This document shows positions 37,035 to 48,226 of a DNA stretch of 64,000 nt, piece by piece. The position numbers and the translations under genes were made by a program. Numbering within the stretch: position 1 is the first letter of the stretch; each line of letters opens with the position of its first letter. The notes beneath the pieces are model-generated. The model made no database searches. It was not told the origin of the DNA and saw only the letters and a list, made by a program, of their open reading frames with translations. Source of the DNA: Piper betle (taxonomy: Eukaryota; Streptophyta; Magnoliopsida; Piperales; Piperaceae); the NCBI GenBank assembly GCA_033002965.1, contig JAURVB010013171.1, positions 1 through 64,000 of the forward strand, read 5' to 3'.

Positions 37035-38950
37035 AATTGAAGCATAAGTCCTCCCATGTCAGCTTGGCAGGCTTTGGTAATTGGTATGCATGAGTGGTAG
37101 CAGCATTGTACACATCCACGAAGAGAGAGTGGTGAGGCTGCACTTGAAATCAAGGGGATGGTGTCCAAGCCTCCTATTTTAGATAATGCCCTTAGATAAT
37201 TGAACAAGAATACACTAATTTAAGGCATGTCTCAAGGTTCACTTGCTTTTGTACAATTTTCTGACCTAGAAGCAGTAGATTGTGTGTATTAAAAAAATTT
37301 CCTTATGTTGGCAATGAAGAATTTCATTTGTTGTTGTAATAGAAAGGCATTCATAACTTATAAGTAGGATAAGCCATTCACATGATTAAGTGTTTGTTCT
37401 ATAAAATGATATTCACCTCTCTTTGCCCAAGTAAGCCTTACAATCAACGTAAGTACACATGAATATATGAGAGTTCTAGGAACACATAATTTTTTAAAAA
37501 GTCAAAATTTTACTGCAAATAAAGAATTAGTCAGACTAATAAAAATGCTAAATATTTGAAACAGTATAATTTAGGTGTGTTTATCAAACAAGGCGTTAAG
37601 TAGTTTGTTTGCATTCAAGTTCAAGTTTGAGTTAAACTTATTTGATCCCTATTTTAATTGAAGTTTTAAAGAGAAGAAATTATTTGAAAAAATAAGATAC
37701 TTTATATTATCATAATATTAAATACTTTACAAGAAATAAACAGAGCCTTTTATCAGAGAAGGGAGGACATTTTTTCATATTACTCTGTGGTGGTGGTGGG
37801 ACAATTAAGCATAATTACTATTAATTAGAAAATTTTATTATAATTGCAAATTACCTTTTAATTTCTTTTAAAAATACAACTGTCAGCATGTCTCTGGTGG
37901 TTTGGCTACCTAGTGAGGTGGGGGCAGCCAAATCCAGTCGCCTCAAAGCGGGATCCGTCCTTAAAGCTAGATTCGGCCTTGGGGTGGCCGGGTCTGCTTG
38001 CCCCCTCCTGCCCTTGGTCATTGTGACCCATATCGGATTAACAGTCACCGGTTGTTGGCTGCTCGGTTAAAGTTTTTTATTTTAGTTTTGTAAGTGAGGG
38101 TATTTTAGACAATTCACATTTCCCCTCTTGTATGGTAATTATGCTGAATTATCCTACCACTTGGTAATATAAAGCATTATTTCTTTTTTAGGTAAAAAGC
38201 TCAAATAAAAATAACCTATTTTGGGAAAATATCATAAATGTCCATATTTCAATTTTTTATTTTAAAAATAGCCAAATTTTCAAACTCGAATCACACATTG
38301 CTATTTTTAAAACTTTTATATCAATCATGACCAAATCTCATTATTTCTTATTCAATGACAAACATATCCATAAAAATCTCATTTTCATTTAAAACAACGA
38401 TGATAATAAATAAAATTATAATATTTATTTATTTTATATATCAAAATAAAAAGATTGGTGAAGATGAATAGATTCTAAAATTATATTATTTTTTAGTTAT
38501 AGTTTAAAATGTAATGTTTTAGATTTTGTTTGAAATTTAATCGATCAAAATTCTAAAAAAAATAAAATAAAAAATATATATATTTGGATGTTTTAAATTT
38601 TAATATGAACTTATTATATTTTATTAGAAATTAAAATTTTTGTTTAAACTAATATATTTTAAATTTGAAGAATTTTTTAAAAAAATGTTAATATCATTCG
38701 TTATATGGAATGCAAGAAAAAATATATTGAAGAAAATTTAAAGTCAAATTAAGGGTATTTATGCTAATAAAATAAAAATTTATGAATCAAATATATTTAA
38801 TTGATCCGGCTATGTATGAAATAAAAATTTGAGACGTGGTTTTATCTAATAGAAGTTTAAATTTTTTGTGTGATATAAAATTTTAAAACATGTTTAGTTA
38901 CAATATGATATTATATCAATCAACATCCGAGTAAGTGTTTCTGAGTCGAG
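37035..38950. other. Intergenic DNA, no gene seen
   Basis: Includes the probable mS34 3' flank. A GC-richer patch at about 37880-38070, with short ORFs on both strands, resembles transposon debris. The rest, especially 38200-38900, is strongly AT-rich without structure I can name. Confidence 0.4.
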
Positions 38951-38959
38951 CGGAGATGA

Positions 38960-41900
38960 ATTAGATCTAACTCAGTCGACTCTTCACCCGCCGTCGCGAC
39001 TCGGTCTCCGGCGCTGTCCGCCGGCAAGGGCCAGGCCGCCGGCTGTCACGGCCACCTCTTCGGCCGCCCTCACCAAGCCGCCGCCATCGCCCTCGTCGCC
39101 GCTACGACCCTCGTCGCTGCCACCTTCCTCCTCACGCACGCCTTCTTCTCCCCCGCTTGCCCCTCAACTCCTACCCCCGTCCTCCCCGCCGGCGCCGCCC
39201 TCGCGGAGGTAGCTCATGGCCGAGCCGGGGCTACGGCACGCAGCTCGATCTCAGAATCTGTGTACGAGGAGGACGAGATTGACTGGCTTGCGGCGTTGAT
39301 GCGTGGGCGGGACGGCCGTATCTCGCCGGAGTCTTGCGTTAAAGGCCAGAGGGGAACTCAGGTTAGATGCGCGAACTTTTTTTGTCTTGTTTTTGGGGGT
39401 TTATTGGAGGTGGGATTGGTTAAAGTTGCGGTCTTTGTGGAAAAGTGTTTGCGGGGAAGATTAATATTTGGTGGTGATTGATCAGATTATGGAATAGGAT
39501 CAAGTGATGATTTGTTGTTGGTGTTATGAGCTGCATTTTTTTCATTTGATGTGCAATAGTTGAACTTATTGATTTATTTATGTAATTTCGAGTGTGAGTA
39601 GTCTCTTTGTTGCTCTTTTGTAGGTGTTTGTTTGATTTGATGCAATAAGGTTTAATTGCAATGATAGTACATGTGTGTGTGTGTGTGTGCATTGTTTATA
39701 TGAACTTTTTTTACCTATTGTTTGCTTCAATTGGAAGTATATGCTACTCTTTTGTAGCGGTAGTTCGTTTGATGCTCTAAGTTTTAATTTCTGTGTAATA
39801 GTCTTTCTATGTGTATGTGTACGAGTATATAGTTTTTATATGGGCATTTGCTCTTTTCTTGGTTTCTCATTAGAGGTATATGTTACTCTTTTGTGGGTGT
39901 AATTTGATTAAATGCGCCAAGTTTTAGTTTCTATGATAGTGTATCTGGGTCAAAATACATGTGTACCTGCGAGTGTAAAGAGTTTACATGGAAAATTGCT
40001 CTTTTTTGTTGGTTTGCCATTGGTATTGTATGTTATTCAAGGTAGGTGTAGTTTGATATGGTGCAATGAGTTTTTATTTCTATGATAGTCTCTCTAGGTC
40101 AAAATTGATCGGCTTTTGTTGAAGTCTTCGTTCAGAACTATGAAAAAAGAAGAGGTGGATCTGTTCTTTGCCCCGTCTTATGTAAAATGTGTTTGCATGA
40201 TGGGTGGCCTCAATGACAAGGAGATAAGTTAGACATACGTGAAGGTATCTTAAATGTGTGATTGTCATTATTGTTTATTGTGATATTTTAGTTGTCTTTG
40301 ATCATTTTTATGTAAGGTTTCAGCTATAAGAATTTTGTTTGATTTCTTATAAATAACTTTCCTCAGATTTTGCATCAAATGCCCTATTTCCGTCATTCGG
40401 GAGGCCATGACCATGTATTTGTCTTTCCCAGGTAACATTTGCTGCTTACTTTGAATAGTTAGATCCTCATGTTCACTTGTTTCGATAAACTATATACTTC
40501 TTAGATGCTGGAAGTTGTATGCACAACAAGCAAGAGTCCTATGTGTATGAAGTAATTTAATACTTACATTACAAGCCTTCATATTCTCACTTTTGAAAGG
40601 AACTGAAAATTTGTCCACGTTTGAACATGTTCCCTACCTTGATGGTATACCAGGAAACTGTTTTTACAGTAAGAGTATAGGTGATTCGTAGAGAATCATG
40701 ATTTTTTACTTCCAAACTATGTGTACAGACCTTGGTGATATTCTATTCACTGACAATGCAGTGGTGCTGGTGCTCACTTGTTTCGTTCTTGGGCTGTGTA
40801 CTTAAATCGGTCCATTATTCTTACACCTGAGTTATTTCATTGTCATTTTCTTTTACATTGTATTGATATCTTTCAATTAACCAAAGCTAGGGTTTTTAAT
40901 TCCCTTGGTATAGCTTCTGTTAATTGCGTCAAGTTTCAGTTGAGGTGCATTATGCTATAAACAAGTACATCAATCCGCCAAACATTTGGCATTTAAGTAG
41001 ATTGCGCCGTGTTTATTTTAGTGGTAAAATTCCTGTTACATGATTTTCAATTTGGATAAGATTCAAATGTATTAGATCAGTCTGACAGATCATGTAAGAA
41101 TCCTTAATCAGAGACTGGACTGGATTTACTTTTTGCTTTTTGAGTTTTACTTATGAGTGGAACTTATTTCTTGGTAGAAATATGACTTGCTAGCATGGCC
41201 TTAATCCAACTATATATTTCTTATTGTTGGAAAAGTGGGTATGCATTTTCAGTCAATAGTGCGCTCTTAATTAATAATACCCGCCCTTCTAAATTTCGTT
41301 CAATGCTGAATAGGAATCTCAATGAATCCCTGGATAATGTATTTTGTTGCTATGTACTACTTCATCATTTTAAAAGTGACTGGCTATATGTGCTGATTAT
41401 GGCCCCTATTCTAGGGCAGGGGTTTCGTACAGATAAGAGGGACATCAGTGCTTTCAACACTTGGAAAGATATTATCGTTCCTGGCAATGTTGATGATGCA
41501 ATGACTAGGTTTGACAGGGCAATTGTAGTTCAACCTTTGTCCTTATCAAATAGAAAGTACCTAGCAAATTTTCTGGGTCGATCTCAGGGAAAGACTGGTT
41601 GTCTTCAGTTGTTGGAACTTGCAAAGCAGTTTCCAGATAAGGTTTGTCTTTCTGTTGGCTAAAGTGAATCTAACTTGATTTACATTTTTGTAGTTTTTCG
41701 TGCACGTAATTATTATATTGGGTATAATTGTGCCATAAACAGTTAGAATCTCCAGAATTGAAGTTCAGTGAACCTGACAAATTAGGACAGACTGAATATT
41801 TTCAGCACCTCCGCAATGCCAAATTTTGTTTAGCTCTCCCCGGGGTGAATCATCATGGACTCTTCGGTTCTACGAATCATTTTTTGTGGTCTCTTTCTCT

Positions 41901-42400
41901 CTAATAATCCATACACAACATGGCAGCTATGTCAAACACAGCATTTTCTCATATTTAATTTGTCTCATTGTGCAGAATGTGTGGCAGTTATCAGATCAGG
42001 TAGAATTACCCTTTCAGAATGTGATTGATTACACTCAGATCTCAACCAAGTGGCCTTCCACTTGCATAGGTCCTGAACTCCTAGACTATTTACAATCTAT
42101 ATCAGGTAGTCAACCATTCTAAATATTCAAGGGGGGTAGCGTTTCAAACATTGTTCTAACTATGTACTTGTATCTTTTCATCAATTAATTGTCAGATGAA
42201 ATAATAGAAAGGCTAATAGCCAATGGCAGAAGAGTTAGGTGCATTTGGGTTTATTCTGCAGAAAAAGAGCCATGTTTGGCAATGTTGGGTATTTTGTGGG
42301 AGCTGCAGCGAAAGGTGAGGCAGTTTCATCAGTCGGCAACAACATTTTGGCTGCACAATGGATCTATCTTGAGTTTCACAGTTGGAAGCCTGCTATTACG
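38960..42400 (+). pseudogene. Exostosin-family glycosyltransferase (GT47) pseudogene
   Basis: GT47 enzymes are Golgi type II membrane proteins that build cell-wall polysaccharides. Introns are retained. Exons read: about 38960-39361 (GC-rich, signal-anchor-like ALVAATTLVAATFLLTHAFF then ESVYEEDEIDWL), 40098-40244 (KKEEVDLFFAPSYVKC), 40367-40431 (MPYFRHSGGHDHVFVFP), 40762-40831 (GAGAHLFRSW), 41420-41641 (DISAFNTWKDIIVPGN, KYLANFLGR), 41743-41888, 41976-42105 (VELPFQNVIDYTQIS) and 42196-42400 (WELQRKVRQFH). Lesions: no in-frame ATG after an upstream TGA in exon 1; TAG at 40230-40232; exon 40762-40831 ends GAG|TT rather than GT; two extra bases near 41833 before the SPRGESSWTLRF motif; about five bases missing near 41995; a further deletion near 42370. 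I see no exon with the family's usual N-terminal VYDLP motif. Confidence 0.85.
39615..40100. repeat. Degenerate tandem repeat in the GT47 pseudogene intron, about 4 units of 136-150 bp
   Basis: Units start near 39620, 39757, 39893 and 40043. Each begins GTAG/GGTGT..TTTGAT, followed by TGC..TAAGTTTTAATTTCTATGATAGT and, after about 60 bases, GCTCTTTT.TTGGTTT and ATGTTACTCTTTT. The last unit runs into the acceptor site of the next exon (TCTCTCTAGGTCAAAAT), and the third carries the similar string TATCTGGGTCAAAAT. A (TG)n tract (39671-39689) lies in the first unit. Confidence 0.75.
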
Positions 42401-44000
42401 CCTCGCCTCTACCATGATGTATATTACCCTATTAGCCTCTACTATGATGTATATGTTCATACCATCATGGCAAAATTTTTGTTCTATTTTTCTGATAGCA
42501 AAAGTAAACTCTTCAGGTCTTTGTTGAATTTATTTACAGGCTGGCCTTATTGCTCTCCTGTGAATTTATTTTCTCCAATGTGTACATCTCAATTTTTTTT
42601 ATAAGATGGCTACTTTAATTCTGGCATTTGTTTCTGTTAGAAGATTACATGCCAGCCGACATAATTTGTGCATAAATTATCATTTGCAGGAACCTTTACA
42701 AACAGGACACTACTCAGTGGAGAGTCCAGTTAATCAAGTGGCTAAAGCCTCCACAATAAAGCAAATAAGCTTCATCGTAGCAAAGTGGTAAACGAAATAG
42801 CGATTAAAGATTGATAGGCTTCTTGTCGTGTAAGTCGACTCTTTATCCTTCTAGGTTTGTCCCTCGCTTGTTATGAAGCTTGAAACTCTCTTACCCGATT
42901 AAGTCTATTCGTGATGATCAACTTGATTCCTTAACCAACATATCTAGTAATTACGAAGTTCAGTTTGTTCTAAAGAAAAGCTTGATGATGCTCAACCTTT
43001 TCTGATTACTTTTTATTTGAAACATTTCTCATCAATTTCCAGCTGCCGAATACCCAATTCATTAGAAAGTATTGTGATGCAAACATGTCATTCCTTCCAA
43101 CAGTAGGGATTACTGACACTCACATATGCTCCATGCACAATATTGTGTTGACAGGGACATGACCGGGACGCTACAATACGGAGAGGAAAGAATCCGCCAG
43201 AAATCTATCTGGATGTGATCAAGAACTCAGCATTGATTGTAAACTTCCTTTGATGACCCAACATTCCTGCGAGTGTCAATGGGCTGTCCTAACGGCCAAA
43301 GCTTCGTTTTAGAAGAGCCTCAGGAGGACTGCATTGGAATCTGTGCCGGGAGCATTACATACTACCTTGCTGTCCTTGCTAAGCTCCGGTTAATGCAATT
43401 AGCAGAGTCAGCTTTATGTGCAACACAAAAAATTTTAATGGTTCCCAAAAAAAACATTTTTTTTGAAAATGGTTTGGGTGCTTTTGGCATTTTTTAAAAA
43501 AATTATTTTATTTTATATACCTCTTCGTCTGCCAAATTGGGTCCTCATCTATTTGCATCAATTATCAGAAAAAGCTATGGTCTGAGACATCCGATGAAAA
43601 TGGTCCAAAAAGATAAAAGCTGGTTGGTTTGTCATCCAAAAAGAAAAAAGTCGATTGGTTGTTTAGTAGAAGCTAAACCTTCCACGGCCATTTCAAGTTG
43701 ATTTGCAGCCTTTTGACTGTAGAATACAAAGTTTTGTACTGATTGGTGTTTGATCAGATCAAATACCCAGATGGTCACTTCTTTCAGAGGAATGCAGCCA
43801 AAAGAAATATCCATGGGATGGACGTCCACAAACTTCACTCTTGCTTGATTGGATGTTCTAACAGCTTCGCGTAACTAGATGGTAAGTTTCGTCAACAAGC
43901 TAGAATTAGTTGACAAGAGTGGCATATCTTTCCTATCTAAGTGAGATGACAGAGATGACAAAGCATGAAGAACGTCCATTTACACCATGGTTTATCATGA
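42401..44000. other. Region between the GT47 pseudogene and the EPF-LIKE gene
   Basis: The first part may hold decayed 3' sequence of the GT47 gene (EFHSWKPA-like words near 42373-42400). From about 43500, moving towards 44000, it should include the 3' UTR of the minus-strand EPF-LIKE gene. No other gene is seen. Confidence 0.4.
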
Positions 44001-44536
44001 TCAGGGGTTGAAGATCATATCTCCACATTTGCATTTCCAATTCACAGGCTTGTAGTTGGACCTGCCTTCCTCTCTTGAGTTCATGGTGGGCACCATGGAA
44101 GAATGTCTCTCCTTTTCTTGTGGCATTGCAGGAATTTGAACTGGCTCACAGCGGCCACAGCTCCCACATCTCCTCTCACAGGCAGGGGGCCTTGAACCAG
44201 TTCTACCTCTGAGCAGCATCTTCTCACCTTCCACAACCTATAAAACACACCGGAGTACTATTACACTTATTTGTTCTAAACATTCCAAAAGAACAGAGTT
44301 CGTCGTGCAGCTAAAATATGTACTATACCACTCCAGTTTCAACCATTACTCTTGACAACACTCTCCCTGTAGCAAAGAAGTAGTGTTCAATAACTTGAAG
44401 AACTGATGTGCAAACACACAACGAGTTGATATACTTTACAATTATTACCTTTTGCCCATATTGCTGATAAAATCATCAGCAACAACAGCAAATAGTGCTT
44501 CCAATGAACCCAACTTGAACCACAGGAAAATCCCAT
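44001..44536 (-). CDS. EPFL2-like: EPIDERMAL PATTERNING FACTOR-LIKE secreted peptide precursor (EPFL2-like)
   Basis: Cysteine-rich secreted signal of the stomatal/growth patterning family, read at the cell surface by ERECTA-type receptor kinases. Three coding exons join to 120 aa: 44536-44449, 44366-44329 (only 38 nt) and 44237-44001. Residues 1-27 are a signal peptide (HYLLLLLMILSAIWA core). Residues 43-120 hold the EPF domain, with Cys at 62, 66, 69, 72, 111 and 113. Signature words are GSRPPACERRCGSCGRC, SNYKPVNWKCKCG and a final IFNP. The long loop between Cys72 and Cys111 and the NYKP-W-KCKCG tail place it with EPFL1/2/3 rather than EPF1/2 or stomagen; EPFL2 is closest from memory. Splice borders are GTAATA/GCTACAG and GTATAG/TTTATAG, and the reading frame is kept through the 38-nt exon. 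No lesion is seen. Confidence 0.88.
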
Positions 44537-45820
44537 ATATTTGGGAGCCAGAGAAGGAAGATTTCCACGGCGGAAAAGGGCTGCTGGAATGCGTGAAAAG
44601 GAATTGATTTCATGATCTATATAGAAGAGAAGAGAGGAGGAACAGTTAGGATTGGAGACAGTATGAATTTGAAAACACTATCCAACAAAATCATCTCTGA
44701 ACACCGTCATAACCAAACAACCAAGCTCCTTCTCCCATGAAAACAGTAAGGTACAACAGAGAGCAGAGACCCACAAAAGAAGAGGTAAAAATGGCACATT
44801 GGAAGGTGAATTGGGAAGTGTTAAGAGGAGCTTGAGTGAAGTCGCTTTCTTGCTTCTGATGTATAATATCAGCTCTGCGCTGCTTCTTTGTTCCTTGTGG
44901 TGTTTGTTCTGAACATTCCCAACCCGCCAAGATCCATTTGTGGGTATACAACTCTGAAAGGCTCATATTATGCTTTCTATTGCTTATTCATGGGAAAGCT
45001 TTGTATCATCCATTCATGTCTTGAAGGAGTGCAAAGATGCAACTTAATCGAGAGAAGTGCTACCATATTCTCACTCTTTGGTTGTTAATACTGTGGTTGA
45101 CAGATTGAGATGCATGAAAATTATGTATGCACTGGTATTCATCCAATTTTGACAAATTTAAAACTAATTATATTATATTTGATATTTGCTAGCTTCAAGA
45201 AGATAATAATTAACCAAAGATGAGGCGCCATACTTGCATATATTTGGAGTTATATACATGTGTAGCAATTTCAAGATGTAAACTTAAAAAAAGATGAAAG
45301 AAGGAGAAATAGTTATAGGCAATATAGCAAAGAGATGGCGAAGATAATAACAGTTTAGTAAGAATACATGTGACATAAGCCTGGGTAGAGTAGTTCTCAA
45401 GACACACACTTGCAGAAACCACATGAATTGCACTTCACTTGTATCATAGAACTGTCATCAATAAACTAAAGGTTCTAAAAAAAAGTGAAAATTTTGAAAT
45501 AAATATTTTATTTTATATGAATTATGTCACTAAGTTATTTAATTTTCTTGTGGCTTATTTTAAAATTTTAATGCCATGTTTCGCATAAAATATTTTTAAA
45601 TGCATTTAAGTTTATCGACTTATAATATAATTTTGATTGGTATTAATCAATATTATTTTTTCATTTGAGAAATCTTTGAATTTTGATTTTTTTTGTTCTC
45701 TTAAATTAAATGGTAAATTTGTTCGAGTTGAGTAGTAAATCCGGAGCAAACCGACCCAAATAAGAATACGGTGTACAATTTTATTTTGTTTTTTCTTTTA
45801 AAAAGAAAGAAAATAAAAGG
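44537..45820. other. Region upstream of the EPF-LIKE gene
   Basis: Expected promoter and 5' UTR of the minus-strand EPF-LIKE gene near 44537-44700. Further up is AT-rich intergenic DNA before the next gene's leader. No other exon is recognised. Confidence 0.4.
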
Positions 45821-45982
45821 GTGTACATAGGGGTGCACGCAAGTGCGGTGCGCATCAAAAAAATTACACCGTCATTTCCTTTCCCCGCCATAATTTCATC
45901 ATCTTCCTCCAGTTCACGCCTTCACCAACTCCCTCTCTTCCAACTCAAAAGATCCAACCTTTACAGCTCCGTCGCTGGCGAG

Positions 45983-46804
45983 GTGCGTACCGCCGCTTCA
46001 TTTCTTGCTCATCTCTTGCATTCTGATATGGGGTGTGCTTCTTTGGCTGGTGTTTCTTGCGGGCATGGTGATGGTGTTATTGAGCTCTGCTTGTTTCCGG
46101 TGGTGGTAGCTTTCTGGGCGGTTGTTTTGTTGGCTCGGATGTCGAGCTTGAGTTTTTGTGGGTGATTCTGAGTGTGTAGACTATTTTCTTGATTGGATGT
46201 TGTATGGAGTGTTGGGATTTTGTATAAAATTTTGTTGAATTGTTGGATGTTATGGTTGTTGGAGTATGTCTTATAAAAGTTTGCATTCTAAGACCTTTGT
46301 TAGATGTTTATAACGAGTGAATTGAATGCTTCTGATGATAACTTTTTTGTATTCCGGGTGGCGTGGACGGCTTTCTTGATTGGATGTTGTACAGAGAGTT
46401 AGGATTTTCTTGATTGGATGTTGTACAGAGAGTTAGGATTTTGTATAAATTTTGTTGTGGATTGTTGTACAGAGAGTTAGAATTGAATGCCATGTTTTTT
46501 ATTTTTGTTGATTTGTACCGTGTTTAGTCAATTTGGTTGGTTTGTGTAGTCAGTTTTTGTTTTGATTTTATCTAAATGTGTAACTTATTCTGTTCTTTCG
46601 AGAGTTTTGTTAGTTTGTACGATGTCATGCGTGCATGCTACCAACATCCGTATTGTATATCAGTTCTATTCTTTTTATTTTTATTTTCTCTCGAAGGCAA
46701 ATTTCTGTAATGATTGGCCTCAAATTATGGTATGAAACTATGTTTTTTTTTCAATCTGTTAATGATCTAAATTTCATATATTCAATGCATTTTATGTTGG
46801 ACAG
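45983..46804 (+). other. Predicted 5' UTR intron of the acidic membrane protein gene
   Basis: A C/T-rich leader (about 45880-45982) ends at a GTGCGT donor. The acceptor ATGTTGGACAG ends at 46804, 57 bases before the ATG. The intron carries short tandem repeats (46372-46475). Assignment as UTR follows from the downstream single-exon ORF. Confidence 0.55.
46186..46475. repeat. Short tandem repeat in the 5' intron, period 34 bp
   Basis: Two near-identical units, TTTCTTGATTGGATGTTGTA plus CAGAGAGTTAGGA, start at 46372 and 46406. A more diverged relative follows to 46475 and an older one lies at about 46186-46240. Confidence 0.8.
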
Positions 46805-46861
46805 GGGTTCATCAAGCAGGATTTCCCTTATGCTATAAATTCAATCCCACTGGAAGAAATC

Positions 46862-48226
46862 ATGTTTAGGCAACCTTCTAGCAGGAAGTATAAAAATAAA
46901 GGCTTGAAAGTGAGGTATGTATTGCTGATTTTTCTCGTGCTGGCGGTCTTCTTGTGGTTTATCTACCTATTGTTGCAATCTCCTGTTGGAAGAAAGGTTT
47001 TGGTGGAGAGAAATACCAATGTATCAGAACAGTTGCAAAACAGACAAGACAGACTCAACCTTGGTAGGAAAGATCTCCGTGAAGGTGGGAAGGTATCTGA
47101 TAGAAATGGCTTGAATAATCAGTCAGAAGAAGACGAAGAAGTAGATGATAGCAATCATGAAGAAAATGACAATGAGACTGGACTGGATTATAAAGATCAT
47201 ATTGACGAAGATAGACTCGAAGAGAAGAATACCAACGTTTCAAAACAGCTGCAAAACAAGCAAGGAAGACTCGAACTTGGTAGGAAAGATCTTCGTGATG
47301 GTAGGGACGTATCTGATATAAATGCCTTGAATAATCAGGCAGAAGAGGACGAAGAAGAAAATGACAATGAAGCTGGAATGGACGACAAAGAACAGAATGA
47401 TGAAGACAGAGAGTATGAAGACGAGGAGGATCTTATGGGTGAAGAAATAGAGAATGAAGAAGATGCAGACAAGCAACAGGAAAGTGAAGAAAATAATAGA
47501 AACTCGCATGAGGCACAGGACAATCGAGATGAATTACGTTTCGTGAAACTAGACCGACAGAGAGGGTCTGAAACTAACTTGGAGAAGTCAGATGATGAGC
47601 TTAATGATGAGGAGAAGAGAATTGTCGACAACAATGCCAAGGATGACAATCACTTTGATGAACATATTATTGATGCCACTTTAGATTCCACCAACAGTGA
47701 GGATACTACTCAGCTACCCAGTAATGCAACCTATAAAACTCTCAATGAGAATGGTAGTGAGAATGCTGATTTATCAGGTGATGGTATCCTTGATACCTCC
47801 ACAGTGAACGAAAAAGAGGATCACATTTCAAACGAGAGTAGTTGGGCCGGTGCTGGCAGGGTATATACTACTGCTCCAATGGAAGATGATACCTCTGTCA
47901 CGGCTGTAAATTTAGATCAAATTGCTGCTTCGAACATTGGAAAAACTACGGATCATGAGAGGCTTGAATCGAACATTGAATTACGGGGATCGATGGAGCA
48001 GCCATCCAGTGTGACAACAGAAGATAATGGGGAGTTGATAGCAAGTAACACAACAACAGTGAAATTTAAAGGCGAATTGGCAGATGATAATACACCTACA
48101 ACAGTGGATGATAAATCGAAGAAATCACAAACTTCAGAGATGACCCATCAAGTAAACGAGGCCCCTACAGATTTGGGTACCTTGCAGAGACTACTAACAT
48201 GGAAAGGCAGAGGAAAGAGGACGTAG
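46862..48226 (+). CDS. Acidic single-pass membrane protein, uncharacterised plant family
   Basis: An uninterrupted 454-aa ORF. The N-terminus is basic (RKYKNKGLKVR), followed by one hydrophobic segment at about residues 19-39 (VLLIFLVLAVFLWFIYLLL). The rest is hydrophilic and strongly acidic (Glu/Asp/Asn-rich), predicted disordered, which suggests a type II signal-anchored protein of the endomembrane system. Plants have such genes, annotated vaguely as acidic or calcium-binding-like proteins, and the start MFRQPSSRKYKNKG fits their conserved N-terminus. I do not know a function. Residues about 49-118 are duplicated at about 121-182 (NTNVSEQLQN/NTNVSKQLQN and LGRKDLREG/LGRKDLRDG). Minus-strand ORFs here are shadows of its acidic codons. 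Confidence 0.85.
   Translation: MFRQPSSRKYKNKGLKVRYVLLIFLVLAVFLWFIYLLLQSPVGRKVLVERNTNVSEQLQNRQDRLNLGRKDLREGGKVSDRNGLNNQSEEDEEVDDSNHEENDNETGLDYKDHIDEDRLEEKNTNVSKQLQNKQGRLELGRKDLRDGRDVSDINALNNQAEEDEEENDNEAGMDDKEQNDEDREYEDEEDLMGEEIENEEDADKQQESEENNRNSHEAQDNRDELRFVKLDRQRGSETNLEKSDDELNDEEKRIVDNNAKDDNHFDEHIIDATLDSTNSEDTTQLPSNATYKTLNENGSENADLSGDGILDTSTVNEKEDHISNESSWAGAGRVYTTAPMEDDTSVTAVNLDQIAASNIGKTTDHERLESNIELRGSMEQPSSVTTEDNGELIASNTTTVKFKGELADDNTPTTVDDKSKKSQTSEMTHQVNEAPTDLGTLQRLLTWKGRGKRT

Noticed and set aside
39615..40100. CRISPR-like array
   Set aside because: The units are long, degenerate and contiguous, without short identical repeats and unique spacers, and they lie in an intron of a plant gene.
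47240..47649. Hydrophobic and serine-rich minus-strand ORFs
   Set aside because: They are antisense shadows of the Glu/Asp codons of the acidic protein.
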